Of a stretch of 54,275 bases of DNA, positions 42,950 to 51,774 are shown in pieces. The notes under the pieces were generated by a model. The model did no database searches and was not told the DNA's origin. It was given only the letters and a program-made list of their open reading frames with translations. Position numbers and translations under genes: made by a program. The DNA lies in the NCBI GenBank assembly GCA_007118095.1, contig SKSF01000118.1, positions 1 to 54,275 of the forward strand, read 5' to 3'. Source of the DNA: Dehalococcoidia bacterium (GTDB taxonomy: Bacteria; Chloroflexota; Dehalococcoidia; Tepidiformales; Tepidiformaceae). Numbering within the stretch: the stretch's first letter is position 1; each line of letters begins with the position of its first letter.

Positions 42950-44623
42950 ATGACCGCCAAAGAACGCATCACCCTCAAGCAGCCCGCGACCGCGTCGCGC
43001 GGGATGGTCACCTCGAACCACCCGCTGGCATCGCTTGCCGGGACCGAGACGCTGGTCCGTGGCGGAAACGCAGTCGATGCGGCGATTGCGACCATGTTCG
43101 CGCTCACCGTTGTCGAACCCATGATGGTCACCATCTTCGGAGCAGGGTTCGTCAACGTCCGCTGGGCCAACGGCGAATGCGCCACCGTCGACAACTACGC
43201 CGTCATCCCCTCCGCGGCGGCTCCGGACATGTTCCGGCCGGTGCCCGGCACCCTCGAACACGAAGTTGAGGGCGGCGAGAACGAAGTCGGCCACCGGTCT
43301 GTTGCGGTGGGCGGCACGCTCAAGGGCTGGGCGCATGCAGTCGAACGCTTCGGAAAGATGCCGCTCTCGGAAGTTGTGGCGCCAGCGGTCCGGTATGCCC
43401 GTGACGGGTTCGCCGCGACGCCGTACCTGTGCAGCATCATCCAGCAGGAAGTGGAGCGCATCCGCCGCTTCCCGGAGACCGCAAAGGTCTTCCTCCCCGG
43501 GGGCGAAGTGCCCAAACCCGGTGATACCATCCGCCGCCCCGAGTACGCCGAAACGCTGGAAACCGTCGGGCGCGAAGGTCCGGGGTATCTCTACGACGGA
43601 CCGCTGGGCCGCGCAATTGCTGACGACATGGCGGCGAACGGTGGGCTCATCACCATGGACGACATCCAGGCCTACCGCATCCACGAGCGCCAGCCGGTGC
43701 GCGGCGCCTACCGCGGCCACGAAATCGTCTCCATGGGCCCGCCGTCATCGGGTGGTACGCACATCATCCAGATGCTCAAAATCTTCGAGGGCTTCGACAT
43801 CCCGGCGATGGGGTTCGGCACAGCCGACAGCGTCCACCTCACTGCCGAAGCACTGAAGATAGCCTTCGCCGACCGCTTCGAATACATGGCCGACCCCGCC
43901 ACGACCGATGTTCCGGTCGACTGGCTCATATCCGATGCCTATGCGGCCGAGCGGCGTGCGCAGATCGACATGCGCCGTGCACAGGACTACCACGCCGGTC
44001 TGCCGCCCGACCGCGAGCACGCATCCACTACCCACTGCTGCGCCATGGACGCCGATGGCAATGTCGTCTCAACGACAAACACGCTGCACCTCGGCTTCGG
44101 CTCGAAGGTGACCGTCCCCGGCACCGGCATGCTCCTCAACAACTGTATGCAGCTCATGGACCCCATCCCCGGCAGGACGAACTCCATCGCCCCGGGTAAG
44201 CGCATCCTCTCGTCCATGTCGCCCACCATCGTCCTCAAAGACGGCGCACCATTCCTCGCGCTGGGGACGCCCGGCGCCGTGCGTATCTTCGGGGCGGTCT
44301 TCCAGGCCATCGTCAACGTCATCGACCACGGCATGACGCTGCAGCAGGCGGTCGAGGCGCCGCGCGCATGGGCACGGGGCGAAACGCTCGAACTCGAGGA
44401 AGGCTTCGGCGACGTCGATGCCCTCGACGCTGAGATGCAGCGCCGCGGGCACAGGGTCGAACGCGTCTTCAAAGTCGCCGGTGGGATGAACGGGATCCAG
44501 TACGATGCCGCGACCGGGCTGATGACCGGCGCCGCGTGCTGGCGCGCCGACGGCGCCCCCGTCGGTGTCTCCGGCGGCGACGGGATTGTCGACCCCGATG
44601 TCACCCGGGCAATGTGGCGGTAG
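42950..44623 (+). CDS. gamma-glutamyltransferase family (Ntn-hydrolase) protein
   Basis: A 557-residue Ntn-hydrolase that would self-cleave before Thr360 (AS-TTHCC) to give a large subunit and a 198-residue small subunit, as in GGT. The small subunit carries STTNTLHLGFGSKV, ILSSMSPTIVLKDG and LGTPGAVRI. No signal peptide is seen (start MTAKERITLK), so it probably acts in the cytoplasm, unlike classical periplasmic GGT. The real substrate may be another gamma-glutamyl compound or amide. GGAGGAG precedes the ATG. Confidence 0.88.
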   Translation: MTAKERITLKQPATASRGMVTSNHPLASLAGTETLVRGGNAVDAAIATMFALTVVEPMMVTIFGAGFVNVRWANGECATVDNYAVIPSAAAPDMFRPVPGTLEHEVEGGENEVGHRSVAVGGTLKGWAHAVERFGKMPLSEVVAPAVRYARDGFAATPYLCSIIQQEVERIRRFPETAKVFLPGGEVPKPGDTIRRPEYAETLETVGREGPGYLYDGPLGRAIADDMAANGGLITMDDIQAYRIHERQPVRGAYRGHEIVSMGPPSSGGTHIIQMLKIFEGFDIPAMGFGTADSVHLTAEALKIAFADRFEYMADPATTDVPVDWLISDAYAAERRAQIDMRRAQDYHAGLPPDREHASTTHCCAMDADGNVVSTTNTLHLGFGSKVTVPGTGMLLNNCMQLMDPIPGRTNSIAPGKRILSSMSPTIVLKDGAPFLALGTPGAVRIFGAVFQAIVNVIDHGMTLQQAVEAPRAWARGETLELEEGFGDVDALDAEMQRRGHRVERVFKVAGGMNGIQYDAATGLMTGAACWRADGAPVGVSGGDGIVDPDVTRAMWR

Positions 44624-44624
44624 G

Positions 44625-45011
44625 ATGACGCTTCCCGGTGCCCATTTCGACGCGCAAGCCGCGCTCGATTTCCTGGATCGCATGCGCACTGAACTCGTCG
44701 CCGCCCGCGAGGCGGCGATCGAAGACCCGTCAACGTGGGCAGGCTGGTCCGTCCGGTTCAACCAGCGTCTTCGCGATGGCCGCGCGTACTATCACCTCCT
44801 TGTGGAGCCGGCCCTGGACGCTTCGCCCGCATTCATCGCCTGTTACGAAGCCGCCGCTGCCCTTCGTCATCTGTGGGACGTGATGAACCGCGCGCTCGCA
44901 GCGGACGATGCCCACGTGGCCCGTGCCCGTGTCGCATTCGAGTCCCGCCTGGCCGAGGCGCGCCACCTGCCCGGGGAGTCCGGGGATGCAGGGCCCGGGA
45001 CTGCGCCTTAG
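44625..45011 (+). CDS. small helical hypothetical protein
   Basis: A 128-residue, mostly helical protein that starts one base after the GGT-like gene stop. Sequence such as FDAQAALDFLDRMRTELVAAREA and EAAAALRHLWDVMNRAL suggests a helical bundle. No known family or catalytic residues are recognised. Because it is so tightly linked to the GGT-like gene it is probably co-expressed with it. Confidence 0.55.
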   Translation: MTLPGAHFDAQAALDFLDRMRTELVAAREAAIEDPSTWAGWSVRFNQRLRDGRAYYHLLVEPALDASPAFIACYEAAAALRHLWDVMNRALAADDAHVARARVAFESRLAEARHLPGESGDAGPGTAP

Positions 45012-45039
45012 CGCAGCATTTGCTAGGCTACAAACGGGC

Positions 45040-45116
45040 CGGAGCGTGGCGCAGTCTGGTAGCGCACTCGACTGGGGGTCGAGAGGTCCCGCGTTCGAAT
45101 CGCGGCGCTCCGACCA
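45040..45116 (+). tRNA. tRNA-Pro (GGG anticodon)
   Basis: Cloverleaf: acceptor CGGAGCG/CGCTCCG, D arm GCGC/GCGC, anticodon stem CTCGA/TCGAG around CTGGGGG (anticodon GGG), T arm CCGCG-TTCGAAT-CGCGG, and an encoded ACCA end. A TAGGCT box lies ten bases upstream and may be its promoter. A terminator follows closely, so it is its own transcription unit. Confidence 0.95.
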
Positions 45117-45128
45117 TCTCTGCCCAGC

Positions 45129-45158
45129 AAAGGGCTCCCACATGGGGAGCCCTTTTTC
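45129..45158 (+). terminator. Rho-independent terminator after tRNA-Pro
   Basis: Stem AAAGGGCTCCC paired with GGGAGCCCTTT around a short ACATG loop, followed by Ts. It separates the tRNA from the pob-pca operon. Confidence 0.88.
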
Positions 45159-45236
45159 GTGTCCGCCTCTCCCGGCGCTTGGCAGCCGCTTCGCCGACCA
45201 TCTACCCTCACGCGCAGGCACACTGGAGGTGTCGCG

Positions 45237-46442
45237 GTGCCGAAGACACAGGTGGGCATCATCGGCGCGGGCCCGGCCGGCCTCGTGCTCGCGCATCTCC
45301 TGGCGCAGCAGGGCATCGAATCGGTCGTCATCGAGAAGCACAGCCGTGACTACATCGAACACCGCGTCCGCGCCGGCCTGCTCGAACATCGCACCGTTGA
45401 GCTCCTCGACCGTCACGGCCTCGGCGAACGCATGCTCCGCGAAGGCGCCGTCCACCGTGGGACCGAGTTCCGCACCAACGGCGAACGGTACCGCCTTCCC
45501 TATAGCGACCTCTATGGCGGACGGCGCATGCTCGTCTACCCGCAGCAAGAGCTCGTTGCGGACCTGGTGCGCCTGCGCCTCGATGCCGGCGCCCCCATTG
45601 TCTTCGAAGCCGCGGATGTGATGCCGCTTGATATCGAGGGGCCGCAGCCCCGCATCCGGTACACGGTAGATGGCCAGGCCGAGGAGCTTGATTGCGATAT
45701 CATCGCTGGCTGCGACGGCTTCCACGGCGTCTCACGCGATGCGGTCCCACCGGGAGCGCTGAACTTCTATGACCAGCATCTCCCCTTCGGGTGGCTCGGC
45801 ATCCTTGCCGCTGTCGGACCGTCGACGAGCGAGATCATCTACGCGCTGCACGACCGGGGATTCGCCGGGCACATGCTGCGGACCGACACCGTGTCGCGCT
45901 TCTACCTGCAGTGCGCACCGGAGGACGATCCCAACGACTGGGCCGATGACGTCATCTGGGACGAGCTGCAGCGCCGGCTGGCCACGCCCGGCTGGACGCT
46001 TAGCGAGGGCCCGATCATCGAAAAGACCGTCGCCGAGCTGCGCAGCTTCGTTACCGAGCCCATGCAGTATGGCCGCCTGTTCCTCGCCGGTGACGCCGCG
46101 CACATCGCCCCGCCCACGGGCGCGAAGGGGATGAACCTGGCGATCGCCGATGTCGAGGTCCTGGCCGGTGCACTCGGCGACTGGTATCTCACGGGCGACG
46201 ACGTCGGGCTCCAATCGTATTCAGACACCTGTCTCCGGCGAGTCTGGCGCGTACAGGAGTTTTCCACCTGGATGTCGTGGATGCTCCATCGTCCCCCGGA
46301 CGACATGCCGGGCGCCGCGTTTCACCGCAAGATGCAGGAGGCGCGCCTCGAATATGTCTGTACGTCCACGGCCGCCGGCACAAGCTTTGCCGAAAACTAC
46401 GTCGGTATCGAATGGCCCGCGATCGAGGCCGGGAAGGAATGA
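45237..46442 (+). CDS. pobA: 4-hydroxybenzoate 3-monooxygenase
   Basis: A 401-residue FAD monooxygenase that hydroxylates 4-hydroxybenzoate to protocatechuate with NAD(P)H and oxygen. GAGPAG (10-15) binds FAD, HRVRAG (about 42-47) is the R44-type motif, CDGFHGVSR is the DG motif, and GDAAHIAPPTGAKGMNLAIADV the GD/pyrophosphate motif; all match the PHBH family. GTG start with GGAGGT six bases upstream. It heads an operon with the two dioxygenase subunits that use its product, which supports the substrate call. Confidence 0.92.
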   Translation: MPKTQVGIIGAGPAGLVLAHLLAQQGIESVVIEKHSRDYIEHRVRAGLLEHRTVELLDRHGLGERMLREGAVHRGTEFRTNGERYRLPYSDLYGGRRMLVYPQQELVADLVRLRLDAGAPIVFEAADVMPLDIEGPQPRIRYTVDGQAEELDCDIIAGCDGFHGVSRDAVPPGALNFYDQHLPFGWLGILAAVGPSTSEIIYALHDRGFAGHMLRTDTVSRFYLQCAPEDDPNDWADDVIWDELQRRLATPGWTLSEGPIIEKTVAELRSFVTEPMQYGRLFLAGDAAHIAPPTGAKGMNLAIADVEVLAGALGDWYLTGDDVGLQSYSDTCLRRVWRVQEFSTWMSWMLHRPPDDMPGAAFHRKMQEARLEYVCTSTAAGTSFAENYVGIEWPAIEAGKE

Positions 46443-46445
46443 GTC

Positions 46446-47138
46446 ATGTCCGGGTTCCGTCGTGACGACCTCGAAGACCACCCACCGCACCGCTACCCGG
46501 GCTACCGTTCGACGCAAACCCGCGCGCCGTCGCGCCCGCCAGTACCGCTGCCCCATACAGTCTCGGAGACGACCGGGACGCAGTTTTCACGGGCGAACCT
46601 CGGCCCGGTCGACCACGACCTCACCCGGCAGCACGAGGGCCGGCCCATCGGCCAGAAGATTATCGTTACCGGCCGTGTCCTCGACCAGGACGGTACACCA
46701 GTTCCCGGCACGATGGTGGAGACCTGGCAGGCGAACGCCGCCGGCCGCTATGCGCACGACGCAGACCAGCACGACGGCCCGCTCGACCCGAACTTCAGCG
46801 GCGGTGGCAGGTGCCTTACAGGGGATGACGGTACCTACCGGTTCGTGACCATCCAGCCCGGTGCCTATCCCTGGCAGAACCATCCCAACGCCTGGCGGCC
46901 GGCGCACATCCACTTTTCCGTCTTTGGCCCGGCTGTCGCCACGCGACTCATCACCCAGATGTACTTCCCCGGCGACCCCCTGCTCGACCACGACCCTATC
47001 TACCAGTCGGTGCCCCCACACGCCCGCGATCGCCTCGTCGCCACCTTCGACTTCGACGTCACAATCCCGGGCGAAGCGCTCGGCTATACCTTCGACATCG
47101 TCCTGCGCGGCCCCGAAGCCACGCCGCCCGAGGAGTAG
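46446..47138 (+). CDS. pcaH: protocatechuate 3,4-dioxygenase, beta subunit
   Basis: A 230-residue intradiol dioxygenase subunit carrying the non-heme Fe(III) ligands: Tyr102 (AAGRYAHD), Tyr141 (PGAYPWQN), His154 and His156 (RPAHIHF). The spacings (39, 13 and 2) equal those of the Pseudomonas beta subunit (Tyr408, Tyr447, His460, His462). With PcaG it cleaves protocatechuate to 3-carboxy-cis,cis-muconate. It starts three bases after pobA and ends three bases before pcaG. Confidence 0.94.
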   Translation: MSGFRRDDLEDHPPHRYPGYRSTQTRAPSRPPVPLPHTVSETTGTQFSRANLGPVDHDLTRQHEGRPIGQKIIVTGRVLDQDGTPVPGTMVETWQANAAGRYAHDADQHDGPLDPNFSGGGRCLTGDDGTYRFVTIQPGAYPWQNHPNAWRPAHIHFSVFGPAVATRLITQMYFPGDPLLDHDPIYQSVPPHARDRLVATFDFDVTIPGEALGYTFDIVLRGPEATPPEE

Positions 47139-47141
47139 CCC

Positions 47142-47690
47142 ATGGAGTTTGAGCCGACACCCGCGCAGACCATCGGCCCTTTCTTCGCGGTCATGCTGCC
47201 GCTTGGGAGCAACCGGCTTGTCGATGAGAGCACCCCTGGCGCAATCACCATCTCCGGGCGCGTTTTCGACGGTAGTGGCGAGCCCGTCGCCGATGCGCTG
47301 CTCGAAATGTGGCAGGCGGACGCCACGGGTGAATACCCGTCCGGCAGCTATGGCGAGACTGCATTCCCCGGCTTCGGCCGGTGCGCAACCGGCCCCGGTG
47401 GGGAGTTCTCGTTCGTCACCGTGAAGCCGGGACCGGTCCCCGGTCATGACGAGCGCAGGCAGGCACCGCACATGACCGTGACCATCTTCGCCCGTGGGCT
47501 GCTCAACCGCCTCGTCACGCGCATCTACTTCCCCGACGAGGTCCACGCCAACGAGCGCGATCCCCTCCTCCAATCCATCGACGACCCTGCCACCCGCGCG
47601 ACGCTCATCGCCGAACCCACGGGCCCGGCATCCTACCGCTTCGACATCCGCCTCCAGGGCGAAGGGGAGACCGCGTTCCTTGCCATCTGA
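47142..47690 (+). CDS. pcaG: protocatechuate 3,4-dioxygenase, alpha subunit
   Basis: A 182-residue partner of PcaH with the same beta-sandwich fold: PAQTIGPFFAVML at the N-terminus, DGSGEPVADALLEMWQAD and HMTVTIFARGLLNRLVTRIYF. As usual for the alpha subunit the iron ligands are absent. It completes the (alpha-beta)n enzyme. The next gene probably starts inside its last codons. Confidence 0.93.
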   Translation: MEFEPTPAQTIGPFFAVMLPLGSNRLVDESTPGAITISGRVFDGSGEPVADALLEMWQADATGEYPSGSYGETAFPGFGRCATGPGGEFSFVTVKPGPVPGHDERRQAPHMTVTIFARGLLNRLVTRIYFPDEVHANERDPLLQSIDDPATRATLIAEPTGPASYRFDIRLQGEGETAFLAI

Positions 47691-49023
47691 CCCGCCGTTC
47701 TCGTCCATGTTCTCCACAGCGGAGATGCGCCGTGTCGTCTCGGGCGACGCCTGGGTCGCTGCCATGCTCGAAGTCGAGGCTGCACTCGCGCGGGCTGAAG
47801 CGCGTGACGGGATCATCCCGTTCGAAGCGGCGGAGGCCGTTGTTGCTGCTTGTGCCAGTGTCCAACCCGACGTCGATGCGCTTGCCGATGCCACCCTCGC
47901 CGCGGCCAACCCGGCCGGGCCGCTTGTCACTGCACTACGCGCGCACTCCCCCGCCGCTGCCGAGCACGTGCACCACGGCGCCACCAGCCAGGACATCGTG
48001 GATTCCGCCATGATGCTCATCGCCCGGCGCGGTGTCGCGCTCGTGCTGCGGGACCTCGATGCGGCCGCTGCCGTGTGCGCGCACCTTGCCGATGCCCATC
48101 GCGAGACGCCCATGGCTGCCCGCACGCTCCTGCAACAGGCCGTCCCCATGTCCTTCGGGATGAAGGCAGCCACGTGGCTATCGCTTCTTTGCGACGCTCG
48201 TGACCGCCTCTCGGGGCTGCGCTTCCCTGTCCAACTCGGCGGCGCGGCCGGGACCATGTCCGTGCTCGGCTACAGTGGCCCCGCCGTCTCCGATGCCCTG
48301 GCCGACGAGCTCGGCCTCGACATGTCGCCCGTCCCGTGGCACGTGAACCGCACGCCCGTCGTCGATGTCGCCGCTGCAGTTGGGATCGCAGCGGGTGCAT
48401 TCGGCAAGATCGCGCTCGATGTCACCTTGCTTGCCCAACCGGAGGTCGGCGAAGTCCGGGCGGGAAACGGCACGTCCTCCGCGATGCCGCACAAGCAAAA
48501 CCCATCGTCCGCTGTCGCAGTCCAGGCGTGTGCGCGGCGTGCACACGCACTCGTCCCGGTCTTCTTCGGCGCGATGTTCTCTGAGCATGAGCGTGCCACG
48601 GGCGCGTGGCAGGCCGAATGGGAATCGCTCTCGCAACTCCTGGAGCTCACCAGCGCCGCTGCAGCTTCCACGCGCGAGCTTCTCGCCGGGCTCGAAATCG
48701 ATACAGACCGTATGCGCGCCAACCTGGAAGCGCCTCTCCCCGGCCTGGTCATGTCCGAAGCGGTCGTCACAGCCCTTGCGACACACGTCGGCCGCGTGGA
48801 TGCCCGGGCCATCATCGATGGCGCCGTTGCCCGCTCGGTGGAAGCGCATCGTCCCCTGCGCGACGTCCTGCTCGATACCGCCGAAGTATCCGCCGTGCTC
48901 TCACCCGCCGAACTCGATCGCGCACTCGACCCCGCTGCGAGCTTCGGCGCGAGCAGTACACTGATCGACCGGGCGCTCGGACGGTCCCGGCAGGCACGTC
49001 CCGGCGCAGAGGAGGAGCACTGA
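47680..49023 (+). CDS. pcaB: 3-carboxy-cis,cis-muconate cycloisomerase
   Basis: A protein of 447 residues from the fumarase/aspartase superfamily. The signature GTSSAMPHKQNPSS (superfamily GSSxMPxKxNP) and the HGATSQDIVDS block are intact. It lactonises 3-carboxymuconate from the PcaHG reaction. I propose TTG at 47680, which restores the family-like N-terminus (PPFSSMFSTAEM), has AAGGGGAG upstream and overlaps pcaG by 11 bases; ATG 47707 is the alternative. Its stop precedes the next ATG by one base. Confidence 0.9.
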   Translation: MPSDPPFSSMFSTAEMRRVVSGDAWVAAMLEVEAALARAEARDGIIPFEAAEAVVAACASVQPDVDALADATLAAANPAGPLVTALRAHSPAAAEHVHHGATSQDIVDSAMMLIARRGVALVLRDLDAAAAVCAHLADAHRETPMAARTLLQQAVPMSFGMKAATWLSLLCDARDRLSGLRFPVQLGGAAGTMSVLGYSGPAVSDALADELGLDMSPVPWHVNRTPVVDVAAAVGIAAGAFGKIALDVTLLAQPEVGEVRAGNGTSSAMPHKQNPSSAVAVQACARRAHALVPVFFGAMFSEHERATGAWQAEWESLSQLLELTSAAAASTRELLAGLEIDTDRMRANLEAPLPGLVMSEAVVTALATHVGRVDARAIIDGAVARSVEAHRPLRDVLLDTAEVSAVLSPAELDRALDPAASFGASSTLIDRALGRSRQARPGAEEEH

Positions 49024-49024
49024 G

Positions 49025-49573
49025 ATGGCGCGAGTTCCCTATGTCGCACCAGAGGACCTGCCGGCTGAATACCGGCACGTCTTCGACCGCCTGGCCGAGT
49101 CACGGGGCTACGTCCCGAACCTCTATCGCGCAATGGCGAACAGCCCGCACCTGGTCGAACCCTTCGTGCGCATGATGGAGACCACGCGTGCCGAGGCTGC
49201 CCTTCCAAACCAGCTCAAGGAGCTTGCTGTCCTTCGCGTCGCTCAGCTCACCGGCGCTGCGACCATGTGGGCGAGCCACGAAACACTGGCGCGGGATGCT
49301 GGCGTGCCGGGCGCGAAGTTGCGCGCGCTCGCGGTCTGGCGGAGCCATGCAATCTTCACCAGCGAAGAGAGTGCCGCCCTCTCCTATGCCGAGGCGGCGA
49401 CCCGTGACGTCCGCGTTGATGACGCTACCTGGGAAGACGTGCGGTCCCACTTCACCCATGAGCAGCAGACGGAACTCGTCATCGCGGTCGCCTTCTACAA
49501 CATGGTCGCCCGCATCTCTGAGCCGCTGGCGCTGGAACTCGATCTCCGGTACCTGGACACCGAAGCAGACTGA
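49025..49573 (+). CDS. carboxymuconolactone decarboxylase-family protein
   Basis: A 182-residue helical CMD/AhpD-family protein. The peroxidase-type CxxC is absent: the corresponding stretch reads ATMWASHETLARDAG, so a decarboxylase-like or other role is more likely than AhpD-type reduction. Position after pcaB suggests it does the next step (4-carboxymuconolactone to beta-ketoadipate enol-lactone, PcaC), but it is longer than typical PcaC (about 130) and closer to the general CMD group, so I leave the symbol blank. Confidence 0.75.
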   Translation: MARVPYVAPEDLPAEYRHVFDRLAESRGYVPNLYRAMANSPHLVEPFVRMMETTRAEAALPNQLKELAVLRVAQLTGAATMWASHETLARDAGVPGAKLRALAVWRSHAIFTSEESAALSYAEAATRDVRVDDATWEDVRSHFTHEQQTELVIAVAFYNMVARISEPLALELDLRYLDTEAD

Positions 49574-49608
49574 CCATGGTCCCGGGGCGTTCTTGGGATG
49601 AAACGAAA

Positions 49609-49634
49609 GAGGGGGCGCCATGTGGCGCCCCCTC
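49609..49634 (-). terminator. terminator of the acetyl-CoA synthetase gene
   Basis: A perfect inverted repeat (GAGGGGGCGCC/GGCGCCCCCTC around a short loop), followed on the minus strand by TTTCGTTTC. It lies 23 bases after the acs stop. On the plus strand it has no T tract, though it may still stabilise the pca transcript end. Confidence 0.7.
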
Positions 49635-49656
49635 GCACTATCGCGGGGTCGACACC

Positions 49657-51624
49657 TCAGTGGGCCTCTTTCGCGCCATCGATAATGCCGTCAACGACCG
49701 CTGGTTCGGCCAGCGTCGTCACGTCGCCGACGTTCTCCGGTTCACCCTCGGCAACTTTGCGAAGGATCCTCCGCATGATCTTCCCGGAACGGGTCTTCGG
49801 AAGGCCTTCGACGAATTGCAGCTTGTCGGGTGTCGCAATTGCGCTGATCTCCGTCCGGACGGCCTGCCGAAGCTCCTGCGCGAGCTGCGGCGACGCTTCA
49901 TACCCGGCAGCCAGCAGCACATACGCGTAGATGCCCTGGCCCTTCACGTCATGCGGGAATCCGACGACCGCCGCTTCGGCGCACGCCGGGTGTCCGACAA
50001 GCGCGCCTTCGATCTCGGCCGTGCCGAGGCGGTGGCCCGCGGTGTTCAGCACGTCATCGACCCGGCCGGTAATCCAGTAGTATCCGTCCTTGTCCCGGTG
50101 GCAGCCGTCGCCGGTGAAATACTTGCCCTTGAACGCGCTGAGGTAGGTATCGATGAAGCGCTGATGGTCCCCGTAGACCGTCCGCATCATCCCCGGCCAC
50201 GACGTCTTGATGCAGAGCGCTCCGCTCACGTCGTTGCCTTCGATCTCGTTGCCAGATTCGTCCACAACGGCTGGCTGCACGCCAAGGAACGGCACTGTAG
50301 CCGAGCCTGGCTTCATTTCGATGGCGCCCGGGATGGGCGTAATCATGTGGCCGCCCGTTTCAGTCTGCCAGTACGTATCGACGACCGCGCAGCGCTCGCT
50401 ACCGACCACCCTGTAGTACCAGCGCCACGCCTCCGGGTTGATGGGCTCACCGACCGTCCCGAGGATACGCAGTGAATCCCGCTTGTAGCGGGTCACATAC
50501 TCGTCGCCTTCGCGGGCAATCGCGCGGATGGCCGTCGGCGCCGTGTAGAAAATGGTGATACCCAGCCGGTCCACCATGTCCCAGTAGCGACCGGCGTCCG
50601 GGTAGGTCGGCACCGATTCGAACAGCACGGTCGTGCCGCCGGCGCCCAGCGGGCCATAGACGATGTAGCTGTGGCCGGTCACCCACCCGATGTCTGCGGC
50701 GCAGCAGTAAATGTCGTCGTCCTGCATGTCGAACACGAGCTTCTGCGACAGCGTTGTGTGCAGCAGATAGCCCGCCTGCGTGTGCAGCACGCCCTTTGGC
50801 TTCCCGGTCGAACCGGAGGTGTACAGGATGAAGAGCGGGTCTTCCGAATCCATCGGCTCTGGTTCGCACTCGGCTGGCTGAGTCGCGAGCTCCTCGTGCC
50901 ACCAGAAGTCCCGTCCCCTGGTCATCGGGACGTCGTTCGCGGTGCGCTGGTACACCAGCGTGAACTCGACGCTATCCGCGCCAGCGTTCAGTGCATCGTC
51001 CACGTTCTGCTTCAACGGGACGCCCCGGCCGCCGCGGCGGCCTTCGTCCTGGGTGATAATCGCGCGGCACGTCGAGTCCTCCACGCGGTCCTGGATCGAA
51101 CGGGGGCTGAACCCGCCGAAAATCACCGAGTGGATAGCGCCAACGCGGGCGCACGCGAGCATCGCCACGGGGAGCTCCGGCACCATCCCCATATAGATGG
51201 CGACCCGGTCGCCCTTCTTGATGCCCTTCGCACGCAGCCAGTTCGCGAGGCGGTTGGTCTCCTGCGACAGCTCGCGGTACGTCATCTCCCGGTACTCTCC
51301 GGGCTCATCCCCCTCCCAGAGGATGGCCTTCTTGTCCGGGTTCTTCCGGGCGTGCCGGTCGACGCAGTTCACCGAGGCGTTCAGCTTGCCGCCGAGGAAC
51401 CATGCGATCTTCCCGGCGGGCAGATCCTCCTCCTTCACCTTCTTGAACGGCTCCATCCACTCCAGGTGCTCGTTCGCCATCTCGGTCCAGAACGCGTCTA
51501 CGTCTTCGAGGCTCCGGCGGTAGAGCTCGTCCCACTGCTCCCGGCTCTGGATGCGCGCACGTTCGCTGACGTGGCCCGGCGGCGGATAGCGCTCGGCTAC
51601 GGGCATTCCGATCTCTTGCGTCAT
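49657..51624 (-). CDS. acs: acetyl-CoA synthetase
   Basis: A 655-residue AMP-forming ligase: acetate + ATP + CoA to acetyl-CoA. Family motifs are YTSGSTGKPKGVLHTQAGY (P-loop), VDTYWQTETGGHMITPIPG, TGDGCHRDKDGYYWITGRVDD, and the C-terminal TRSGKIMRRILRK with the acylated/adenylation Lys. Length is usual (about 650). The ribosome site AAGGAGG sits nine bases before the ATG. It lies downstream of the CoA-transferase pair on the same strand, 150 bases away. A terminator follows. Confidence 0.96.
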   Translation of the reverse strand: MTQEIGMPVAERYPPPGHVSERARIQSREQWDELYRRSLEDVDAFWTEMANEHLEWMEPFKKVKEEDLPAGKIAWFLGGKLNASVNCVDRHARKNPDKKAILWEGDEPGEYREMTYRELSQETNRLANWLRAKGIKKGDRVAIYMGMVPELPVAMLACARVGAIHSVIFGGFSPRSIQDRVEDSTCRAIITQDEGRRGGRGVPLKQNVDDALNAGADSVEFTLVYQRTANDVPMTRGRDFWWHEELATQPAECEPEPMDSEDPLFILYTSGSTGKPKGVLHTQAGYLLHTTLSQKLVFDMQDDDIYCCAADIGWVTGHSYIVYGPLGAGGTTVLFESVPTYPDAGRYWDMVDRLGITIFYTAPTAIRAIAREGDEYVTRYKRDSLRILGTVGEPINPEAWRWYYRVVGSERCAVVDTYWQTETGGHMITPIPGAIEMKPGSATVPFLGVQPAVVDESGNEIEGNDVSGALCIKTSWPGMMRTVYGDHQRFIDTYLSAFKGKYFTGDGCHRDKDGYYWITGRVDDVLNTAGHRLGTAEIEGALVGHPACAEAAVVGFPHDVKGQGIYAYVLLAAGYEASPQLAQELRQAVRTEISAIATPDKLQFVEGLPKTRSGKIMRRILRKVAEGEPENVGDVTTLAEPAVVDGIIDGAKEAH

Positions 51625-51679
51625 GCTCTGTCCTCCTTGGCCTGCATGTCTGCTGTGCGATCCGCAGGCGGCGTTTGCG

Positions 51680-51697
51680 TGCGGCCACGTTGCCGCA
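51680..51697. promoter_or_regulatory. inverted repeat upstream of acs
   Basis: TGCGGC-N6-GCCGCA, about 55 bases before the acs ATG. It could be an operator or a small RNA hairpin in the acs leader; nothing shows which, and GC-rich DNA often produces such repeats. Confidence 0.25.
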
Positions 51698-51774
51698 TCA
51701 CTGTGGCCCTCGATTCTACGCCTCTGTGGCGCAAATCGGCCTCATCCTGCGCGTTTGGATTCGCGAAGCAGCGC

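Noticed and set aside
46587-48257. Open frame of 556 codons on the minus strand opposite pcaH/pcaG/pcaB
   Set aside because: Low-complexity Arg/Ala/Ser sequence antisense to well-supported pca genes.
45040-49573. Pob-pca operon as a genomic island inserted at tRNA-Pro
   Set aside because: I found no integrase and no repeat of the tRNA 3' end downstream; a terminator separates the tRNA from the operon and base composition looks similar to neighbours.
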